Assembly: GCA_964562925.1 (NCBI GenBank)
Contig: CAZLVF010000020.1
Location: 1 to 23,906 of the forward strand
Source: CAVXDP01 sp964562925
GTDB lineage: Archaea > Thermoproteota > Bathyarchaeia > 40CM-2-53-6 > CAVXDP01
DNA: 23,906 nt
Direction: 5' to 3'
A program made the translations under genes and the position numbers. The notes beneath the pieces are model-generated. The model did no database searches. It worked only from the letters and a program-made list of their open reading frames with translations, and had not been told where the DNA came from. Below are positions 1-7,785 of the stretch, piece after piece. Within the stretch, counting starts at the first letter, position 1, and every line of letters starts with the position of its first letter.

Positions 1-42
1 GGCCCCGAGCCAGGTATCCTAACCAAGCTAGACTACGGCCCC
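1..42 (-). tRNA. tRNA-Pro (anticodon CGG), truncated by the window edge
   Basis: The reverse strand reads as the 5' half of a tRNA: a seven-base acceptor strand GGGGCCG (42-36), TA at positions 8-9, a D arm containing GTCT, AGCTTGGTTA and GGAT, an anticodon strand CCTGG and a loop CTCGGGG. Counting from the acceptor puts CGG at positions 34-36, which reads the proline codon CCG. The first two bases of the 3' anticodon strand (CC) pair correctly before the window ends. The 3' half lies to the left, so an intron or a different reading of the loop cannot be excluded. Confidence 0.72.
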
Positions 43-67
43 ACGCCCTCTCAAAGAAGATATTCGC

Positions 68-77
68 GTTAAAATTG
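68..77 (-). promoter_or_regulatory. TATA-like box for the tRNA-Pro gene
   Basis: On the reverse strand an AATTTTAA element lies about 30 bases before the first base of the tRNA, the usual distance between an archaeal TATA box and the transcription start. It falls between the tRNA and the end of the phosphoesterase gene. Position and composition are the only evidence. Confidence 0.45.
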
Positions 78-89
78 TTTCTTCCAAAT

Positions 90-962
90 TCAAGCGAAGA
101 CTCTCAGTTGCCTTACGCTTCCAAGAAATGTCCCGTCGAGCATGTGAACCTCTGAGTTCTCGATGTCAACGCTCTGTGAACGGAGTATCGGCCCTATGTA
201 CTCTTCCTGGAGCCTTGACCTATCCCAGGACCCTTTCCTATTCATAGACTGCCCTCCGATAAAATCGTTGAAGCACGGCATTATGATAGATCTTGAAGTT
301 TTGAGTTCGGTCTTGAAACGTCCCCTGAACTCTTCTTCTACGGGACGATTGATCTTGACGCTCATACGCATCAGAAGAGAACGGGCTAGCCTCGCTCCAT
401 CACACTCGGCCTTCACCCACACCTGCTTAATCGCTCTAAACCCCAACGGGTCGGAGAATACTACTACAGGATGAACATGGCCCATTACCAAGGTTGAACA
501 ACCTAGCAGGTCAGGTGAAGGCCAAGCATGGCCATGGACAACCGCCACATCCCCGAGCAGTTTAGTTCCGGAGGACGGCAAGATCATGACGTTTCTAGGA
601 GTTAGAGGCTCCAAGTTTCCATCATGATTTCCAGGCACCACCTTAACCACTGGAACCAGTCTCAATACCTTCTCGAAGAACTCGGGTACGTCTCTCCATT
701 CCTCAGGCGGAACCTTGGCGACCGCATGTTTGACATCGCCCAATATCACTAACTCTGTAGGCGACGCTGCTTGGACGGCCTCTGCAAGCTTCTGAAGCAG
801 CTTGGGGGTTTGCGACGGGATATGTATCCCTTGCTGGGAAAGGGCGACCTCCCATCCTATGTGGAGGTCAGCTATTACGAGTATCCGGTCGTTCGAGCCT
901 CTTAGTAGTAGTGCTGGGTATGGGCTGACCGGTTCTAGGATTGGCTGCATCTCTCGCTTCAC
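90..962 (-). CDS. Lhr-associated metallophosphoesterase (SbcD/Mre11-related)
   Basis: A calcineurin-like metallophosphoesterase of 290 residues. The metal ligands are visible in order: ADLHIGWE (D32, H34), LVILGDVKH (D76), VPGNHDGN (N112, H113), VVHGHAW (H143) and VMGHVHP (H162, H164). This is the archaeal family annotated as SbcD/Mre11-related phosphoesterase, often found beside an Lhr helicase, as it is here at 1835. The family is expected to cleave phosphoester bonds in nucleic acid or nucleotides; the exact substrate is not known. Residues 200-290 lie beyond the catalytic core and are basic. The start is GTG at 962, with ATG at 950 as an alternative. It is divergent from the SWIM gene, so the two probably share the control region 963-1072. 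Confidence 0.87.
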   Translation of the reverse strand: MKREMQPILEPVSPYPALLLRGSNDRILVIADLHIGWEVALSQQGIHIPSQTPKLLQKLAEAVQAASPTELVILGDVKHAVAKVPPEEWRDVPEFFEKVLRLVPVVKVVPGNHDGNLEPLTPRNVMILPSSGTKLLGDVAVVHGHAWPSPDLLGCSTLVMGHVHPVVVFSDPLGFRAIKQVWVKAECDGARLARSLLMRMSVKINRPVEEEFRGRFKTELKTSRSIIMPCFNDFIGGQSMNRKGSWDRSRLQEEYIGPILRSQSVDIENSEVHMLDGTFLGSVRQLRVFA

Positions 963-1072
963 CGCTGAGGTAGCCAGGAGCTGCGTAACTTCACTTACAA
1001 GAACTCATGTTAAACATTTTTACCTTGGCTCTCGCGTAGCAACTTCAGTTAAACTCGTAGAGACTGCTGCAG

Positions 1073-1504
1073 ATGTCCAAATCTCACATGAAAGAACTAG
1101 AGGTCTTGGGGAGGATCTGCAGCAGAATACTGAAGACAGGTAGGATGCCTAGCCAACGAAGTTTGAGACTGCATCCAAGTTTTAGGAAGAGGTTCGAAAG
1201 AGCCGTCAGAATAGTTAAGGATAGATCGGTAAACAAGTACGTGTTCTTTCCAAGTCGAAGAGTTGTCTGGACGGTCAAGGGTAGATCTGGAGAGTACCAG
1301 GTAATGCCTGAAACGAATTTCTGTAACTGCAACGACTTCTTTTTTAGAGTGATGGGTTTCAAGAGACAAGTCTGTTATCACATAATCGCTCAGAAGATTG
1401 CTGATAACTTGAAACGCTATAATGAATTCAAGTTGCGAGACAGCGATTACGATCGGATAACGGAAAAGTGGAGGTTGGAAAGGCCTTCCGAGGCTGAGGA
1501 GTAG
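1073..1504 (+). CDS. SWIM zinc-finger protein
   Basis: A small basic protein of 143 residues with one SWIM zinc finger, CXCX14CXH (C84, C86, C101, H103). The stretch before it, YVFFPSRRVVWTVKGRSGEYQV, is the usual beta-rich lead into SWIM fingers. SWIM domains bind DNA or protein and occur in archaeal and eukaryotic repair factors such as the Shu complex. The position between a metallophosphoesterase and an Lhr helicase fits DNA repair or RNA processing, but no enzymatic domain is present. The start is ATG 1073, about 22 bases after the AGTTAAAC box at 1047-1054, so the message may be leaderless. ATG 1088 is an alternative. Confidence 0.83.
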   Translation: MSKSHMKELEVLGRICSRILKTGRMPSQRSLRLHPSFRKRFERAVRIVKDRSVNKYVFFPSRRVVWTVKGRSGEYQVMPETNFCNCNDFFFRVMGFKRQVCYHIIAQKIADNLKRYNEFKLRDSDYDRITEKWRLERPSEAEE

Positions 1505-1562
1505 AAGGTATCTTTTTTAAACAGAGGGAAGCATCTTATCGATCCGATTCGAGGGGAACAGG

Positions 1563-1676
1563 TTGACACCTGAGGAGTTCTACGCACTTCTCCAGATGGC
1601 GATCATGGTTCTAGTATTCGTTACTGTACTGTTGCTCTTCGCTCACATTGCCTATGAGAGAGTGGAGAAAACTTAG
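1563..1676 (+). CDS. 37-residue single-span membrane peptide
   Basis: A short frame beginning with TTG at 1563 and ending with TAG, preceded at five bases by a purine-rich GAGGGG. It encodes an acidic N terminus (TPEEF), about 20 hydrophobic residues (LLQMAIMVLVFVTVLLLFAHIA) and a charged tail YERVEKT, i.e. one transmembrane helix. I do not recognise the family. A good ribosome-binding site and clean hydrophobic topology argue for a real gene, but chance cannot be excluded at this length. The rest of 1505-1834 holds only a TATA-like CCTTTATA near 1731 that may serve the helicase gene. Confidence 0.5.
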   Translation: MTPEEFYALLQMAIMVLVFVTVLLLFAHIAYERVEKT

Positions 1677-1834
1677 AAGACTGTCGACTGCAGATCGCCT
1701 GTCCACGAAATGACCATGCGTACTTTAGTTCCTTTATACCCGAGCCTGCCTTGCCAGGGTGAACTCTACTAACCGGATCCGTTGGTGTGTAGATCGTTCC
1801 AACAGTCGTTTGGCTCATGAGGAACTGAAACCGA

Positions 1835-4669
1835 ATGTCGGACGATGCCTTCTCTCTTCTCAAGAAGCCGATTAGAAATAGGCTGGAGAAGGAACAGGTA
1901 ACCGTCCCTAGTGAAGTCCAGAAGCTGGCTATACCCGCCGTACTTAGCGGCAGAAACACGCTGGTAATCGCTCCCACAGGTACAGGCAAGACGTATGCAG
2001 CTCTACTGCCTGTGCTCGACCTCTTTCTTTCTGCAAGGGCCACCGAGAGAAGCCGTGGCATCTCAATCCTCTATGTTACTCCTCTCAGAGCGTTGAACCG
2101 AGACCTGCTAAGAAGACTTTCCGAGATGGGACGAGAGATAGACATCGACATTCAGGTTAGGCATGGAGATACGCCTCCAAGCAGGAGAGCCCTCCAAGCA
2201 AAGTTTCCACCTGATATGTTAATCACTACGCCTGAGACGCTCCAAGCGATTCTACCGGGCAAGAGGATGAGAGTCCATCTCAAGAGTGTACGATGGGTGA
2301 TAGTGGATGAGATCCATGAACTTGTTACCGACAAGAGGGGGGTTCAGCTCTCGGTCGCTCTTGAGAGACTTCAGGAAATTACGGGAAAGCTGTTCCAGAG
2401 GATAGGCTTGTCGGCTACGATCGGCGATGTAGAAAGCGTGGCTAACTTTCTTGGAGCAGAACAGGATGTCCAAGTGATCAAGTCTGCAGATTTGAAAAGG
2501 CTTCAGGTCGGCATCGAGTACTTGACGCCATCCAAGACCGACGTTGAGAAAGCGGCGGAGCTTGGTGTCCCTTCTGCTTCGGTAGCTAGAGTGAGAAGGA
2601 TGTGCCAGATGATAACCGAGCATAAGTCATGCCTTGTCTTCACAAACACCCGAGAGCATGCGGAGGCCCTCGGCGCCCAGATCCAGGCGATCTGTACTGG
2701 CATCCCAGTCAAGGTTCACCATGGATCGCTTTCTCGAGAAGTACGTGAAGAGGTTGAGGAGAGTTTTCAACAAGGAACGACACGAGGCGTGGTCTGTACC
2801 TCATCACTTGAATTAGGAATCGATGTTGGCTCTGTAGACTTTATCATCCAGTACATGTCCCCTCGACAGGCCACCCGTCTAATCCAAAGAATTGGGAGGA
2901 GCGGACACAGGGTCGAAGCCGAGTCTAAGGGGTGCATAATCGCAACCTGGGCCGACGACATACTCGAATCCTCTGTGATAGTTAACCACTCCAGAGGGGA
3001 GGTTCTAGAGCCGTCAAAGATCCACATGAACGCGCTTGACGTGCTAGCCCATCAGATTGTCGGCATAGCACTAGAGATACGCCCAGCCACGCTCGAGCTT
3101 ACCTATCGTATAATAAGGAGAGCGCACCCCTACAGAGATTTGAAGTTAGAAGAGTTTACGGCCACAGCTCAACAGCTAGTCAACGAGAGACTCCTAAGGA
3201 TACGTAACGAGAAGCTTCAGCCAATCTTTCCAAGAGCCTACTCCTACTATTACGAAAACCTGTCCGTAATACCGGATGTCAAGCGGTATACAGTTATCGA
3301 CTTTATTAGAAAGCGTAGGATCGGAACCCTTGACCAAGAGTTCGTCGCCAGGAGATGCAGATCAGGATCAGAGTTTGTCATGCATGGCCACACATGGAAG
3401 GTAATCGCGGTCAACGAACAAGACCTGACAGTTGAAGTGGAGCCTACGAACCCAAGCTTAAACGCGATACCGAGCTGGGAAGGAGAGATCATACCCGTAG
3501 ACTTTCTAGTTGCACAGAAGGTCGGCCAACTGCGAGAAACGTTGTCCGAGAGAACAGAGACAGAGCCCCGCCAAGATTCTCATATTAGTGAAGAGGCTGT
3601 GGCCAAGGTTCTAGATACCATTCGATCACAGAAGCGCGACTATCTCGTTCCAACCGCCAAGCGAATTCTTGTGGAAAGCTTTGAGAACTGTACAGTAATC
3701 CATTCCTGTTTCGGAAACCTAGTTAACGAGACCCTAGCTATCGCGTTAGCGACCCTGCTCAGCGCAAAGCTTGGAGTGAGTATCGCAACACAATCCGACG
3801 CGTATCGCATAGCGTTGATAAGCCCATTCAGGATCGAACCTTCAATGGTAGCCAACGGCTTTGCGAAGCTCTCGGCGAAGGATCTCCAACCCGTGATCGA
3901 CCAGGCGATTGAGGGAACTGACCTATTTGCCTGGCGAACCTGGCATGTCGCAAGAAGGTTCGGCGCAGTTCAAAAGTTGGCTGACTACAAGTCTTCAAGA
4001 GCGAGACTTCTGGCGGACATTTACAAAGACTCCGTAATAGGAAAAGAGGCAAAACGTGAAATTTACTTGGAAAAGCTGGATCTAGAGAACGCCAAGACCA
4101 TACTCTCAGGGATTCAGAACCGCGACATAACCATCGAAGTTTCAGAGCAGAAGGGAGAGACCTGCTCTCCACTCGCGCTTCCGATGATAGACAAGATAGT
4201 GCCGCATGATATGCTTAGACCAGCAATACCAACAGGGGAACTTGTCACAATCGTCAAAGAGCGACTTAATTCCCAGACAGTTCGACTGGTCTGTATGTTC
4301 AACGCTGACTGGGACGCGATCAGAGTCGTGAAAACTCTACCACAAGAGATTAGGTGTCCCCATTGCAGGTCAACGTTGATAGCAACCACCTACCCTGGAG
4401 ATAACGAGTTGATCGCGATATCAAGGAAGAAGAAGAATGATAGAGCCTTATCCGACCTTGAGAAAGAACGTTGGAACAGAGCGTGGAGATCAGCTAGCCT
4501 AGTTCAAGTATCGGGTAGGCGAGCATTGATAGCTATGACCGGTAGAGGTGTTGGACCTGCAACTGCAACAAGGATCTTGAGGAAATCCTTCAAGAGCGAC
4601 AACGAGTTCTACGTGGAGATCCTAAAAGCCGAACGAGAATACGCTAGAACCAGACTCTTCTGGGACTGA
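1835..4669 (+). CDS. lhr: Lhr-family ATP-dependent superfamily 2 helicase
   Basis: A 944-residue SF2 helicase. Visible motifs: Q-motif region near residues 24-34, Walker A APTGTGKT (46-53), motif Ia TPLRALNRD (82-90), TTPE (131-134), DEIH (158-161), SAT (193-195), FTNTRE (269-274), and motif VI QRIGRSGHR (351-359). The DEIH box and IGRSGHR motif mark the Lhr group. The C-terminal half (about 400-944) is the winged-helix, Lhr-core and DEAD-associated region, with a CPHC pair but no complete zinc finger visible. Archaeal Lhr proteins are 3'-5' helicases that unwind and anneal DNA/RNA hybrids and act in repair or RNA handling. The neighbouring phosphoesterase and SWIM genes support this. Start ATG 1835; a GAGG lies about 12 bases upstream. 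Confidence 0.93.
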   Translation: MSDDAFSLLKKPIRNRLEKEQVTVPSEVQKLAIPAVLSGRNTLVIAPTGTGKTYAALLPVLDLFLSARATERSRGISILYVTPLRALNRDLLRRLSEMGREIDIDIQVRHGDTPPSRRALQAKFPPDMLITTPETLQAILPGKRMRVHLKSVRWVIVDEIHELVTDKRGVQLSVALERLQEITGKLFQRIGLSATIGDVESVANFLGAEQDVQVIKSADLKRLQVGIEYLTPSKTDVEKAAELGVPSASVARVRRMCQMITEHKSCLVFTNTREHAEALGAQIQAICTGIPVKVHHGSLSREVREEVEESFQQGTTRGVVCTSSLELGIDVGSVDFIIQYMSPRQATRLIQRIGRSGHRVEAESKGCIIATWADDILESSVIVNHSRGEVLEPSKIHMNALDVLAHQIVGIALEIRPATLELTYRIIRRAHPYRDLKLEEFTATAQQLVNERLLRIRNEKLQPIFPRAYSYYYENLSVIPDVKRYTVIDFIRKRRIGTLDQEFVARRCRSGSEFVMHGHTWKVIAVNEQDLTVEVEPTNPSLNAIPSWEGEIIPVDFLVAQKVGQLRETLSERTETEPRQDSHISEEAVAKVLDTIRSQKRDYLVPTAKRILVESFENCTVIHSCFGNLVNETLAIALATLLSAKLGVSIATQSDAYRIALISPFRIEPSMVANGFAKLSAKDLQPVIDQAIEGTDLFAWRTWHVARRFGAVQKLADYKSSRARLLADIYKDSVIGKEAKREIYLEKLDLENAKTILSGIQNRDITIEVSEQKGETCSPLALPMIDKIVPHDMLRPAIPTGELVTIVKERLNSQTVRLVCMFNADWDAIRVVKTLPQEIRCPHCRSTLIATTYPGDNELIAISRKKKNDRALSDLEKERWNRAWRSASLVQVSGRRALIAMTGRGVGPATATRILRKSFKSDNEFYVEILKAEREYARTRLFWD

Positions 4670-4737
4670 GTGTTCTAGCGGCATGACAACCGAACTTACC
4701 CTCTGTTCGATCAAGTACCCCGTCTCTTTATGCAACG

Positions 4738-4747
4738 TTTTTTAAGC
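4738..4747 (+). promoter_or_regulatory. TATA-like box before the Lrp-ligand-domain gene
   Basis: GTTTTTTAAG lies about 40 bases before TTG 4782 and predicts a transcript start near 4766. The sequence fits an archaeal TATA element with a purine-poor upstream side. No other strong AT-rich element is seen between the helicase and this gene. Confidence 0.5.
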
Positions 4748-4781
4748 GCATAACGAAACAATGTTGGATGGGTATATGTAG

Positions 4782-5009
4782 TTGGCATTAGCCTTCGTCC
4801 TGGTCAACGCTGAACTGGGATACGAAGAAGACGTTTTACGTGAAATCAGAAAACTGAACGACGTAAAGGAAGCCTACCTCGTATACGGAATGTATGATAT
4901 CATGGTTAAGGTCGAAGGACCGTCCGTCGAAAAGGTAAAGGACACTGTAAACGTGAAGATAAGGAAGCTGGACAAGATACGTTCGACGCTCACAATGATC
5001 TCTCCTTAA
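4782..5009 (+). CDS. Stand-alone Lrp/AsnC ligand-binding (RAM) domain protein
   Basis: A 75-residue protein consisting only of the beta-alpha-beta-beta-alpha-beta ligand-binding domain of Lrp/AsnC regulators (AFVLVNAELGYEEDV, then VKEAYLVYGMYDIMVKVEG, then KIRSTLTMI). No helix-turn-helix is present. Such single-domain proteins form oligomers, bind small effectors such as amino acids, and may modulate full-length Lrp proteins (one is encoded at 8917-9399). TTG 4782 is the only plausible start, because the preceding in-frame codon is TAG and the domain begins at once. An ATG-initiated six-codon frame ends at that TAG. Confidence 0.87.
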   Translation: MALAFVLVNAELGYEEDVLREIRKLNDVKEAYLVYGMYDIMVKVEGPSVEKVKDTVNVKIRKLDKIRSTLTMISP

Positions 5010-5014
5010 TCGTC

Positions 5015-5040
5015 GAAGAGTCGCTCCGCTCTTCTCTTTT
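5015..5040 (+). terminator. Hairpin followed by a T-rich run
   Basis: GAAGAG (5015-5020) and CTCTTC (5029-5034) form a perfect six-base stem with an eight-base loop, followed by TCTTTT, six bases after the stop codon of the Lrp-ligand-domain gene. Archaeal termination depends mainly on the T run, so the hairpin may be incidental. Confidence 0.45.
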
Positions 5041-5131
5041 GAAAAGCTTCAACAACCACAACCTACGGGGTAGATGAAGCCACTCACGAGACATGATTGA
5101 GTCCAAGCAGAGCTAGGGGCATCCGAGCCTG

Positions 5132-6715
5132 ATGGGAAGCGAAGAGGTCGTCGAAAGGATACTTGCACAACGCCCCGGTATCACCAGATCCGAAATACAG
5201 ACAATGATCAGAGAAAAGAAGAGGGCTTCTGGCGACCTTCTGTCCAACGAAGGTGCAGCTCGTCTTGTGGCACAGGATCTTCTTGTCGAATCGTCTCCAA
5301 CAAGACTGGAGAGCCTTCAGATTTCGGACATCATCCCAAGACTCAGCGATGCAACCCTAACAGGCCGTATCCTCGCGGCGTGGCCCAAACAGACTTTCAA
5401 GAGAAAAGATGGGACGCAAGGAACTTTTTTCCGACTCCTTCTAGCGGACAAGACTGGAACCGTCCCGTGTCTAGTATGGAACCCGAGTGTGATAGGCGCC
5501 TTAGAGCCAACCGAGATAGAAGGCAGGATTGTACGAGTGACTCATAGCTATACACGTCCAGGCATGACCGAGAGAGTTGAACTTCACGTTGGCGATAGAG
5601 GCGACATCAACCTACTCCCTGAAAGTTTCAAAGCCGAGACTTACCCTCCTCTACAAGCCTTCATCAAACGTGTCGATGAGATCTCAGACGAAACTCAGCC
5701 CACCAACATTGAGGGAGTAGTCATAACAGCACCAACCATCTCGACATTCCAGAAACAGGAAACTACAGGCATGGTTCTGAGGATGTTGATCAAAGACGAC
5801 ACGGGCATAGTGAATGTTGTCGCCTGGAACGAGAAGGCGGATGAACTTAAGACTATAAAGGCTAACGATGTCATTCGAATAATAAATGGGCGAGCAAAAA
5901 GAGGCGTGAACGGACATCCTGAGATACACCTCAATAAATGGAGCCTCGTCAGGCTACTCGGCCCATCCAAACGGCCACCAAAGTTACAAACCTTAAGTTC
6001 AATAGCCGATCTGAAGCCGACCTCTGGACGCGTAAACGTCCTAGGCCGAGTGGTATCCATTGAGCCACTACTTGAAATCCAAACGAGATCTGGAGAAAAA
6101 GTGCCAATCTCAAGGATCCTTATTGGCGATAAAACAGGGCTGATCATCGTGACTCTCTGGCGTGACAATTCAAGGCTGACGGAAGGATTGGAGGAAGGGT
6201 CCTTAGTGCTTGTCGAAAATGCTCAGACGCAAGAAAGAAACGAGGAACTCCGTTTGAACCTCAGCAAAACAGGAAATCTCATTTCAGACTTAGGACTGCT
6301 CGGTGGCACTGACCCAGGGGATCCCCCGGTAACAGAGATCGTCAAACTGAAGAAGAGCCATCAGCCAATCATCGTAGAAGGGGTAGTCGTTGAAGATGCC
6401 TCTCCTAGAGAGGTTGAGCTAAAGAATGGATCGAAGGTTGAAGTCGCATCCTTCAGAATCCGCGAGTCAGGTGAAACTGCAAGAGTCTCTTTCTGGAGAG
6501 ATCTAGCCCACGGTGCGACAGCCCTGAGAATTGGAGACAGAATCAGAATCATAGGGGTAAGAGTAAAGGAAGGGTTCACTGACAAGTGGGAGCTACACTC
6601 AAGTTCTCTAACTAGGCTGGAAAAGCTAGGAAGAGAGACCTCCAAAGTTCAGAATACAAATGCATCACCTCCCCTTTCGAACCAACAAAAGAGCGAAGTG
6701 GTCAGGTTGACTTAG
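5132..6715 (+). CDS. rpa: Replication protein A, multi-OB-fold single-stranded DNA-binding protein
   Basis: A 527-residue single-stranded DNA-binding protein that protects ssDNA in replication and repair. The N terminus (about 1-60) is the helical segment typical of archaeal RPA (IREKKRASGDLLSNEGAARLVAQDLL). Four OB-fold repeats can be read at about 66-160, 172-275, 287-385 and 405-505. Each carries the recurrent pattern of a glycine-rich strand, R-hh-hhDxTG and a V-hhWN or VTLWR ending, for example LLLADKTGTVPCLVWN. I see no C-terminal zinc finger, unlike some euryarchaeal RPAs. ATG 5132 is in good register with the family. The stop is one base before the next start, so the two genes are translationally linked. 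Confidence 0.92.
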   Translation: MGSEEVVERILAQRPGITRSEIQTMIREKKRASGDLLSNEGAARLVAQDLLVESSPTRLESLQISDIIPRLSDATLTGRILAAWPKQTFKRKDGTQGTFFRLLLADKTGTVPCLVWNPSVIGALEPTEIEGRIVRVTHSYTRPGMTERVELHVGDRGDINLLPESFKAETYPPLQAFIKRVDEISDETQPTNIEGVVITAPTISTFQKQETTGMVLRMLIKDDTGIVNVVAWNEKADELKTIKANDVIRIINGRAKRGVNGHPEIHLNKWSLVRLLGPSKRPPKLQTLSSIADLKPTSGRVNVLGRVVSIEPLLEIQTRSGEKVPISRILIGDKTGLIIVTLWRDNSRLTEGLEEGSLVLVENAQTQERNEELRLNLSKTGNLISDLGLLGGTDPGDPPVTEIVKLKKSHQPIIVEGVVVEDASPREVELKNGSKVEVASFRIRESGETARVSFWRDLAHGATALRIGDRIRIIGVRVKEGFTDKWELHSSSLTRLEKLGRETSKVQNTNASPPLSNQQKSEVVRLT

Positions 6716-6716
6716 A

Positions 6717-7178
6717 ATGTTAGCGCTCAAGGTAGGTCGAGACATTTTCGACTATATAAACAACATAAGAAACTCTACTGTGAAACAGAGGCTGAAGAAA
6801 AGACTGCAAGAATATAGTATCGACCCACATATTGTGGACGGACTAGAAAGGATCGAGGAAAAAATCTTTCTCGTTATTATATCCGCGGAGTGGTCATCGG
6901 AAGCTCATACCTGCGTTTCAGGTTTGGGGAAACTCTTGATATCAGCCAACAATACGAACCTGGTCGCCAAGGTCATCGATTATGATAGCAATCAAGATAT
7001 CGTTACGGAACTCGAGGTGACAAAAGTCCCAACAGTTATTGTGTATGATCGCCAGCAGCGTGAACTCGGCCGGTTCGTCCAGAACGTATCAAGACACTCA
7101 ACCGTGGAGGAGGAGATTTTGGATATCCTGCAAAGATCCGACAAGATCCATTTTCCTGAAGGGGTGTCTACGCGATAA
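6717..7178 (+). CDS. Thioredoxin-fold protein lacking the CXXC active site
   Basis: A 153-residue protein whose second half reads as a thioredoxin fold: a strand FLVIISAEW, a helix, VAKVIDYDSN, the cis-proline turn KVPTVIVYD, then RELGRFVQN. Where thioredoxins have WCXXC this protein has WSSEAHTC, so the redox pair is absent and only one cysteine (the C of HTC) remains near the site. It resembles the Thioredoxin_9-type family but should be redox-inactive. The first 45 residues form charged helices. It starts one base after the RPA stop, so it is co-expressed with RPA. Its role is unknown; a structural or chaperone role for the ssDNA-binding complex is a guess. Confidence 0.75.
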   Translation: MLALKVGRDIFDYINNIRNSTVKQRLKKRLQEYSIDPHIVDGLERIEEKIFLVIISAEWSSEAHTCVSGLGKLLISANNTNLVAKVIDYDSNQDIVTELEVTKVPTVIVYDRQQRELGRFVQNVSRHSTVEEEILDILQRSDKIHFPEGVSTR

Positions 7179-7242
7179 GAGAATGTTCTCCGCAACGGCC
7201 ATCCTTTACTGGTTTTCATGATATCGAATTTTTTCGAGAGAT

Positions 7243-7252
7243 AATTTTAAAA
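7243..7252 (+). promoter_or_regulatory. TATA-like box before the AdoMet decarboxylase-like gene
   Basis: AATTTTAAAA lies about 34 bases before TTG 7281, predicting a transcript that begins a few bases before the start codon. A T6 run at 7229-7234, upstream of this box, could end the preceding RPA operon transcript. Confidence 0.5.
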
Positions 7253-7280
7253 GTTTCCTGCATGTTCTCAATTATTTCAA

Positions 7281-7691
7281 TTGGAGGAAAAAGAAGATAC
7301 TGAATTGGTGGAGAGGCTATATCCTTACAAGCACTTAGTAGCGACGTTTTTCGGTTGTGATGCCGACCTCCTTGACAAAGACAAACTTCTCAGAGCTTCC
7401 CTGCGCGCCATTGAGGAAGCGAAGATGAATCTCGTAAACGTTCCTAGGAACCCGCTTGTCTACAAAGTTGACGAGGATATCCTAGGAGGCGGTGTAAGCG
7501 TCAACGCCCTTATCACTACGAGTCATCTAACTATCCATACAGCGAAGGATTACTCAGCGGTTGAGTTTGACTGTGCAACGTGTGGACCGGAAAGCCGCCC
7601 TGAAGAAGCTTTCAGAGTATTCAAGGAGTTCCTGAAGCCCAAAGAAGCGAAGATCTGGTTCAAGAAAGGGATATCGAACCTCCAAGGGTAA
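7281..7691 (+). CDS. speD: S-adenosylmethionine decarboxylase-like pyruvoyl enzyme (SpeD family)
   Basis: A 136-residue member of the family that includes AdoMet decarboxylase and crenarchaeal arginine decarboxylase, enzymes of polyamine synthesis. These proteins cleave themselves before a serine to make a pyruvoyl cofactor. In ITTSHLTIHTAKDY the serine is S81, the processing histidine H86 is five residues later and the catalytic cysteine C101 (CATCG) is 20 residues later. This is the same spacing as S63, H68 and C83 of the Thermotoga enzyme. The residue before the serine, normally glutamate, is threonine, and the usual HTYPE reads HTAKD. These changes may alter specificity or rate. The start is TTG 7281 with almost no leader. 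AdoMet versus arginine as substrate cannot be decided here. Confidence 0.83.
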   Translation: MEEKEDTELVERLYPYKHLVATFFGCDADLLDKDKLLRASLRAIEEAKMNLVNVPRNPLVYKVDEDILGGGVSVNALITTSHLTIHTAKDYSAVEFDCATCGPESRPEEAFRVFKEFLKPKEAKIWFKKGISNLQG

Positions 7692-7785
7692 GGCGTACCA
7701 CTTTCTACAAAGTGCAATTCGCGTATGTCTACGGCAGGCTACAGCCAATGCGACACGATCGGCCGAGCCTACCGCTTTCGACGGT

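Noticed and set aside
1621..2061. 146-residue reverse-strand frame overlapping the start of lhr
   Set aside because: It runs antisense to conserved helicase residues including Walker A and has no recognisable domain; a shadow of the real gene.
7699..7714. Hairpin CACTTT-CTAC-AAAGTG after the speD-like gene as a terminator
   Set aside because: The stem is perfect but has no T run on either strand, so termination is unsupported; it may be chance.
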